DNA of 64,000 nt from Acrocarpospora catenulata (GTDB taxonomy: Bacteria > Actinomycetota > Actinomycetes > Streptosporangiales > Streptosporangiaceae), in NCBI RefSeq assembly GCF_018476525.1, contig NZ_JAHCST010000011.1:1-64000 (forward strand), written 5' to 3'. The stretch's first letter is position 1. Every line of letters starts with the position of its first letter. This document shows, in pieces, positions 59,676 to 64,000 of the stretch. The notes beneath the pieces were generated by a model that was given only the letters and a program-made list of their open reading frames with translations, made no database searches and was not told the DNA's origin. A program made the translations under genes and the position numbers.

Positions 59676-60620
59676 TCACTCCTTCTCCCGGAACCAGGCG
59701 ACGGTCGCGGCGATCCCGTCGGGGATGCTGGTGGCAGGGGCCCAGCCGAGCAGGCGGCGGGCCAGGTCGATGACGGGCCGGCGCCGCTCCGGGTCGTCCT
59801 GGCCGAGCGGGTGGTAGGTGTGCCGGACGGGACGGCCGGTCTCGGCGGCGACCAGTTCGGCGATGTCGAGCACGGCCATTTCCTGGGTGCTGCCCAGGTT
59901 GACCGGCCCGCGCTGGCCGGAGCGCATCAGCGCGATCAACGCCGCCACCATGTCGGCGACGTAGCAGAGGGAGCGGGTCTGCTTCCCGGTGCCGTTGATG
60001 GTGAACGGCCGGCCGGCCAGGGCCTGGGCGATGAAGGTGGGCACCACCCTGCCGTCGTCCATGCGCATGCGCGGGCCGAAGGTGTTGAAGATGCGGGCGA
60101 TCGCCACGTCCACGCCGTGGGTGCGGTGGTAGGCCATGGTGATCGCCTCGGCGTACCGTTTGGCCTCGTCGTAGACGGAGCGGGGGCCGATGGTGCTGAC
60201 GTTGCCCAGGTACGACTCCGGCTGCGGGTGCTCCAGCGGGTCGCCGTACACCTCGGAGGTGGAGGCGAGCAGGAAGCGCGCGCCCTTGGCCCGGGCCAGG
60301 GCGAGCACGTTGTCGGTCCCGGCCGAGCCCGTACGGAGGGTCTCCAGCGGCAGCCGGAAGTAGTCGGCCGGGGAGGCCGGGGAGGCCAGGTGGAACACCC
60401 AGTCGACGGGACCGGGGATGTCGAGCGGGTGCACGACGTCGGCCTCGACCAGGTGGAAGCGGGGTTCCGGCAGCAGGGACGCCAGGTTCTCCCGGCGTCC
60501 CGTGCAGAAGTTGTCGGCGCAGACCACCGTGTGGCCGAGCCGGAGCAGCCGGTCGCAGAGGTGGGAGCCGATGAATCCGGCGCCCCCGGTGACCAGCACG
60601 CGGGGGGAGTTCGAGCGCAT
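59676..60620 (-). CDS. UDP-glucuronate decarboxylase-like NAD-dependent epimerase/dehydratase
   Basis: A 314-residue extended SDR with VTGGAGFIGSHLCDRLL, VCADNFCTGRREN, HLASPASPADY, STSEVYGDPLEHPQPESYLG, GPRSVYDEAKRYAEA (catalytic YxxxK) and IFNTFGPRMRMDDGRVVPTF. These stretches match UDP-xylose synthases rather than 4-epimerases. The product, UDP-xylose or a related pentose, could feed the two GT2 enzymes. ATG 60620 follows GAGGA. Confidence 0.88.
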   Translation of the reverse strand: MRSNSPRVLVTGGAGFIGSHLCDRLLRLGHTVVCADNFCTGRRENLASLLPEPRFHLVEADVVHPLDIPGPVDWVFHLASPASPADYFRLPLETLRTGSAGTDNVLALARAKGARFLLASTSEVYGDPLEHPQPESYLGNVSTIGPRSVYDEAKRYAEAITMAYHRTHGVDVAIARIFNTFGPRMRMDDGRVVPTFIAQALAGRPFTINGTGKQTRSLCYVADMVAALIALMRSGQRGPVNLGSTQEMAVLDIAELVAAETGRPVRHTYHPLGQDDPERRRPVIDLARRLLGWAPATSIPDGIAATVAWFREKE

Positions 60621-60687
60621 GACCAGAGTCCTCCTCAGGACAGGGTGGATCGGCCCGTCGGCGCTCGGGCTGGGATGAGCGGGTACG

Positions 60688-61593
60688 TCAGCGGCTGCTA
60701 CGGGCGGCCGTGTACTCGGCGCAGGCGGGCATGCCGCGCAGCGAGATGACGTCGTTCAGGTTGAAGAAGTGCACGTCCGGGATGGAGAGCAGGAGCCGCG
60801 TGATGGGGGTGCGGTACTTGGCGGCCATCTTCTTGTAGTTGGCGTCGGCCTCGGCGTTGTTGCCGTCCTCGGTCTTGTCGTGCGGGCAGTGGATGGCCGC
60901 GGCGGCCCGGTTGAGCACGAACCGCGCGCCGTCCCGGTGCAGGCGGTAGCCGAGGTCGATGTCCTCGGCGCCCCAGGCGGTGAAGTCCTCGTCGAAGCCG
61001 CCCACCCGGCGGAGCTGGTCGGTCCTGGCCGAGACGTTGCAGGTCCAGTAGTTCATCCAGGGCGCGGGCAGGTAGTCGTAGTCGTCGCCGTACTTGGTGT
61101 AGAAGTCCTCGCGCATGTCCAGCCAGAGCCGCTTCTCGGCGAGCAGGGCGATGGTGGCGTCGGGGTCGGTGACGTCGATGGTGCGGTTCATCAGGTCGGC
61201 GTCGTCGTTGTTGAAGTTGTAGCAGTAGACGTAACCGGTGACCGCCACCGGCCGGTCGGTGTCCCGGTGGCTGTCCAGGTGGGCGGCCAGGCAGCCGGAG
61301 TGCGGCAGCACCCCGCAGTCGAAGAGCACGCAGATCTCGGCGCGGGCCTGCCAGATGCCCACGTTCCTGGTCTTGGCCGCCCGGTAGCCCTCCCGCTCCC
61401 GGAAGATGTACCGCAGGTTCAGCCGGGATTCGAAGGAACGTGCCACCTCGGCGGTGTGGTCGTCGGAGCCGTCGTCCACGACGATCACTTCGTACTCGTC
61501 CAGGGGCAGGGTCTGGCGGGCCAGCGCGCCGAGTGTGTGGCGGAGCAGTTCTGCGCGGTTGTACGTCGGAATGACCACGCTGCAACGGAGCAT
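60688..61593 (-). CDS. Family 2 glycosyltransferase
   Basis: A 301-residue paralogue of the other GT2 here: CSVVIPTYNRAELLRHTLGA, VVDDGSDDHT, VLFDCGVLPHS, PAPWMNYWTCNVSARTDQLR, WGAEDIDLGYRLHRDGARFV. ATG 61593 is preceded by GCGAGG at 7 bases; the reading frame upstream to 62334 is antiphase to the flavin monooxygenase gene. Tandem duplication with divergence suggests that the two add different or successive sugars. Confidence 0.92.
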   Translation of the reverse strand: MLRCSVVIPTYNRAELLRHTLGALARQTLPLDEYEVIVVDDGSDDHTAEVARSFESRLNLRYIFREREGYRAAKTRNVGIWQARAEICVLFDCGVLPHSGCLAAHLDSHRDTDRPVAVTGYVYCYNFNNDDADLMNRTIDVTDPDATIALLAEKRLWLDMREDFYTKYGDDYDYLPAPWMNYWTCNVSARTDQLRRVGGFDEDFTAWGAEDIDLGYRLHRDGARFVLNRAAAAIHCPHDKTEDGNNAEADANYKKMAAKYRTPITRLLLSIPDVHFFNLNDVISLRGMPACAEYTAARSSR

Positions 61594-61607
61594 GATGACC
61601 TCGCGCC

Positions 61608-62744
61608 TCAGAGGTAGGGGGTATCGGGTTCGAGCCCGCACAGCACGCGCCCGTAGAGTTCGAGATTGGTCAGCGGGTGCATCAGCGCGTGCAGGGTGAT
61701 GGCCCGTACGTCCCGCTCGATGCGCTGGACGGGCACGAAGTCGTACAGGGACGAGCCGCCGCTGGCGCTGTTCACGATGTCCACCGCGGCCTTGGCCAGC
61801 TCGCCGACGGTGCCCAGGTCGGCGCGGGCCCTGGCCCGTTCGTCGATCGTCCACTCCTCGCCGCGCTCGGCTTTGCCGTCCACCTGGGCGGCCAGCCGCC
61901 CGGCGTGGAAGCCGGCCTGGTCGATCTTCATGGTGGCGGCGGCGACCTGGAGGTGGGTGACGGGGGCCTCGCTCTGGTTGGCGTAGCCGGTGTAGGTGAT
62001 CGGGCGGCCGGGCACCCGCCGCAGGAAGCCGTTCATCGCGGCCCGGGCCAGGCCGAGCAGCGGGCCGACCGACGAGGCCGCCGCGGTCGGCAGCAGCGGC
62101 GCGCCGGGCTCCCGCCCGCGCAGCACCTCGGCCAGCGGGAGCGCCCGTACGGCGGGCACGTGCACGCCGTACGCGAAGGTGGTGACGCTGCCGGAGCCCT
62201 TCAGGCCGCTGGTGTACCAGTCGTCCATGATCTCCAGCTCGGCCATCGGCACCAGGGCCATGATCGGCCCGGTCTCGGTCCCGGCCACGATCACCTGCCA
62301 CTGGCTGTGGTGGGCGCCGCTCATGAAGGCCCACTGGCCGGTCACCGTGTACCCGCCGCCGGTCGGTACGGCTGTCGCGCTCGGGCTGAGCGTGGCGCAG
62401 ATCCGCACGTCCGGGGTGGCGAAGACCTCGTCCTGGACCTCCTCAGGGAACTGCCGGGTCAGCCACGCCCCGATCGACCAGACCGCGGCGGTCCAGGCCG
62501 CCGACCCGTCCGCTTCGGCCAGTGTGGCGCAGACCTCGACAAGGGTGCGGGTGTCGCAGTCGTGACCGCCGTACCGGGCGGGGACGCGGAGCCGGAACAC
62601 CCCGGCCTCGGCCATCACCTCGATCGAGAGCGGGTGGAGCCGCCGGTGCCCCTCCGACCAGTACGCGTTGCCGCCCAGCAGCGGAACAATTGCGGACACT
62701 CTCCGAAATATTTCAGCAGAATCGATACTCCGAACCGTTTCCAT
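61608..62744 (-). CDS. Acyl-CoA dehydrogenase-fold flavin monooxygenase (group D)
   Basis: A 378-residue protein with the three-domain acyl-CoA dehydrogenase fold (LHPLSIEVMAEAGVFRLRVP, VWSIGAWLTRQFPEEVQDEV, YTVTGQWAFMSGAHHSQWQV, LPTAAASSVGPLLGLARAAM). This variant, with the GxWxFxSG strand, is typical of reduced-flavin-dependent monooxygenases such as HsaA, DszC and sugar N-oxygenases (KijD3-like), which need a separate flavin reductase; none is nearby. ATG 62744 follows GAGGAG. In the glycosyltransferase unit it may oxidise a sugar or aglycone (inference). Confidence 0.85.
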   Translation of the reverse strand: METVRSIDSAEIFRRVSAIVPLLGGNAYWSEGHRRLHPLSIEVMAEAGVFRLRVPARYGGHDCDTRTLVEVCATLAEADGSAAWTAAVWSIGAWLTRQFPEEVQDEVFATPDVRICATLSPSATAVPTGGGYTVTGQWAFMSGAHHSQWQVIVAGTETGPIMALVPMAELEIMDDWYTSGLKGSGSVTTFAYGVHVPAVRALPLAEVLRGREPGAPLLPTAAASSVGPLLGLARAAMNGFLRRVPGRPITYTGYANQSEAPVTHLQVAAATMKIDQAGFHAGRLAAQVDGKAERGEEWTIDERARARADLGTVGELAKAAVDIVNSASGGSSLYDFVPVQRIERDVRAITLHALMHPLTNLELYGRVLCGLEPDTPYL

Positions 62745-62831
62745 GGCTCTCCTCGCTTGCCAGTACATGCACCGTAGGCCGGTACGGCGAGGGATCGCAT
62801 CTCCTGAATTGCCTCGAAAGTTTCAGGTGAG

Positions 62832-62908
62832 TGGTGCCGCTCCGGGGATTCGAACCCCGACGTCCCGTGTCCTGAGCACGGTGCCTCCTGCCGTTGGGCT
62901 AGAGCGGC
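62832..62908 (-). tRNA. tRNA gene with CAG (Leu) anticodon on a class I body
   Basis: Minus-strand cloverleaf: acceptor GCCGCTC/GAGCGGC, D arm GCCC/AGGC, anticodon stem CCGTG/CACGG with loop CTCAGGA (anticodon at 62872-62874), 5-base variable loop, T arm CGGGG-TTCGAAT-CCCCG, discriminator A at 62835 and encoded CCA at 62832-62834. CAG decodes CUG (Leu), but genuine tRNA-Leu has a long variable arm; this one does not. Confidence 0.8.
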
Positions 62909-62918
62909 CAGTGGTACG

Positions 62919-62991
62919 TACGTCCGGCGGGATTCGAACCCGCATCCTCCGGCACCTCGGGCCGGCGCCTCTGCCGTTGGGCTACGGACGT
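62919..62991 (-). tRNA. tRNA-like gene with GAG (Leu) anticodon, C33
   Basis: Acceptor ACGTCCG/CGGACGT, D stem GCCC, anticodon stem CCGGC/GCCGG with loop CCGAGGT, short variable loop, T arm GCGGG-TTCGAAT-CCCGC, discriminator A at 62919, no CCA encoded. The anticodon would be GAG (Leu) but the nearly universal U33 is C, and again there is no long variable arm. Possibly a tRNA pseudogene or a specialised tRNA. Confidence 0.7.
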
Positions 62992-63001
62992 CAGAAATCG
63001 G

Positions 63002-63077
63002 TGGCTGCCAGAGCACGACTCGAACGCGCACTTTCCCGGTTCAAAGCCGGGCGTCCTGCCAATTAGACGATCTGGCA
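63002..63077 (-). tRNA. tRNA-Gln (TTG anticodon)
   Basis: Acceptor TGCCAGA/TCTGGCA, D loop AATTGGCA, anticodon stem CCCGG/CCGGG with loop CTTTGAA (anticodon 63042-63044), 5-base variable loop, T stem with one G-U pair (GCGCG/CGTGC), discriminator G at 63005 and encoded CCA at 63002-63004. Body and D loop are like tRNA-Gln. First of the three clustered genes in the direction of transcription. Confidence 0.85.
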
Positions 63078-63146
63078 TCGTGCGCCGTGGAATTCAAAAG
63101 AGAAAGGCCGCCGGTTTCCCTGGCGGCCGCACGATTCCCCGGAATT

Positions 63147-63248
63147 TCACCCGAGTCTGCGGCCGATCCACAGCGCGAGGCCACCGAGCAGCAGCTCACG
63201 GCGCATCCGCCGACCGCGTTGCCGTTCCTTGCTCGCCTGGTGGTTCAT
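63147..63248 (-). CDS. Possible 33-aa basic membrane peptide
   Basis: MNHQASKERQRGRRMRRELL, LGGLALWIGRRLG: a basic half followed by a short hydrophobic stretch. GAGGA lies 6 bases before ATG 63248. Too short to judge by composition; listed because of the ribosome binding site and the amphipathic design. Confidence 0.3.
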   Translation of the reverse strand: MNHQASKERQRGRRMRRELLLGGLALWIGRRLG

Positions 63249-63551
63249 GGCTCGTCCTCTGTGGTTTCCGTTCTCCGGTTGTTCAGAACCGTAGTGCCCG
63301 GGGTCGGCGGCGGGCCACTCATTTACGCGACGCCAATGGAGTCGGAGGGCTCGGAAGGGACCACCAAGGGCCTGGCGGCAACCGTGTGGGGGCAGCCGGG
63401 GTTTGGGACAACCAGATACGCCCATAGGGGATATTTCGGCTAGTCACTATTTTGTCATGCTAAATGTCGAAATGCGGGGTTCCCAAACGACGGGAAATGC
63501 GTCATCGTTGCTTCTGGTTCGGGGGGAATCTGGATCTTGAGGGGCTGGACG
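63249..63551. other. Intergenic region before the large unknown gene
   Basis: 303 bp without a convincing gene. Around 63420-63480 it is AT-richer (TAGTCACTATTTTGTCATGC) and may hold the promoter of the rightward gene. Confidence 0.4.
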
Positions 63552-64000
63552 GTGAGCTCGCTGATTGTCGTGCCCGTGCATTTAGATGCGCTTTGTCTGG
63601 AACGGTCCACTGATGTCAGTGGCCCCACGGCCGACTTCACCCGGCTGCCGTACGCGGCGGAGGGCGGCGACCAGCACGCGGACCAGCCGTACCTGAGTGA
63701 CATCGTGGTTCCCGAGCCGTTCGAGGACCAGGATTTCCGGCTCAAGGCGGGCGTTCACCTGCACTGGGCGCTACCGGATGGGCTGACCCGGATGGTGCAG
63801 CAGGACGACGGGCAGACCTCGATTCCCGCGGTGCCCGACCGGTGGCTGGTGACGCGGAGCCGGGACGGGGTGGTCGAGGCGCAGTGGGTGGTGGAGAGCG
63901 ACGTGTTCTCCCAGGAGAACGTGGGCGCGATCGCCTATCCGCTGTCGGACGGCCCGGAGACGTACCGCCGACTCGGGCGGCAGGTGCCGCTCAATGTCTG
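63552..64000 (+). CDS. N-terminal part of a large protein of unknown function, cut by the window edge
   Basis: GTG 63552, with GAGGGG 7 bases upstream, opens a frame that runs without a stop to the end of the window (149 codons seen): VSSLIVVPVHLDALCLERST, LKAGVHLHWALPDGLTRMVQ, SIPAVPDRWLVTRSRDGVVE. HLHWALPDxLT and FPAVPxRWLVxR recall the start of very long uncharacterised actinobacterial proteins. No signal peptide. Function unknown. Confidence 0.75.
   Translation, partial: MSSLIVVPVHLDALCLERSTDVSGPTADFTRLPYAAEGGDQHADQPYLSDIVVPEPFEDQDFRLKAGVHLHWALPDGLTRMVQQDDGQTSIPAVPDRWLVTRSRDGVVEAQWVVESDVFSQENVGAIAYPLSDGPETYRRLGRQVPLNV

Noticed and set aside
63087-63443. 118-codon plus-strand frame after the tRNA cluster
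   Set aside because: No ribosome binding site, no coding-like third-position bias and no recognisable content.

Overview
The window is high-GC actinobacterial DNA (mostly about 70% GC, NNC/NNG codon use, many GTG starts, many 4-base ATGA/GTGA gene overlaps, and frequent leaderless-type promoters with a TANNNT box 6-7 bases before the start codon). The gene set (GH74-CBM2 xyloglucanase, streptogrisin-like protease, DUF5753 and MmyB-type regulators, TipA-like MerR, F420-type LLM oxidoreductase, membrane Ser/Thr kinase) fits a soil filamentous actinomycete. Streptosporangiales (Nonomuraea/Streptosporangium-like) is my guess, not something the sequence proves.

Layout. 1-1024: remains of an IS21-type element (truncated istB) abutting a small decayed type I-E-like CRISPR array (6 repeats, 5 spacers, no cas genes in view). 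1245-6086: small gene, TipA-like MerR regulator, lone GroES-like protein, amidase, acyl-ACP desaturase, SHOCT membrane protein. 6055-10627: a beta-lysine degradation block (kal, kamE, kamD, kdd on minus; kce divergent on plus) with a perfect 26-bp palindrome between the divergent starts. 10545-17419: secreted protein, M20 amidohydrolase, PGPGW membrane protein, pta-ackA, S41-like protease. 17507-33293: two-component system, GH74 xyloglucanase, aminotransferase plus Lrp regulator, membrane kinase, FGE-type enzyme with minisatellite-like repeats, LysR, secreted S1 protease, DHA2 efflux pump plus TetR. 33501-39950: tRNA(CAT), transposase debris and a four-gene operon that looks like an ABC importer whose ATPase has lost all catalytic motifs, ending in a TPR/STAND-like protein that has lost its P-loop lysine. 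40103-43371: LLM oxidoreductase and a divergent MmyB-regulator/SDR pair. 43623-48819: decayed region with a broken VapBC-like module, an interrupted secreted-protein gene, transposase remnants, four lower-GC immunity-like orphans and a broken flavoprotein gene. 48816-58596: WYL, TetR and XRE-DUF5753 regulators with small genes and aldo/keto reductases, enclosing a tight operon of an NrtR-like Nudix regulator, a PNP/MTAN nucleosidase and a four-helix membrane protein. 58750-64000: two paralogous GT2 glycosyltransferases, UDP-glucuronate decarboxylase-like enzyme, flavin monooxygenase, three odd tRNA genes, and the start of a large unknown protein.

How genes work together. KamDE, Kdd, Kce and Kal cover the steps from beta-lysine to crotonyl-CoA; Pta-AckA nearby interconvert acetyl-CoA and acetate. 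The two best candidates for undescribed systems are (a) Nudix-wHTH / nucleosidase / 4-TM protein at 52925-56602, where nucleosidase and membrane protein share the motif VG(V/M)QAGTVHGDI, and (b) the catalytically dead ABC-importer-like operon with fused permease and STAND-like protein at 34078-39950. Functions for both are inferred. Product calls rest on reading motifs by eye; no database search was run.
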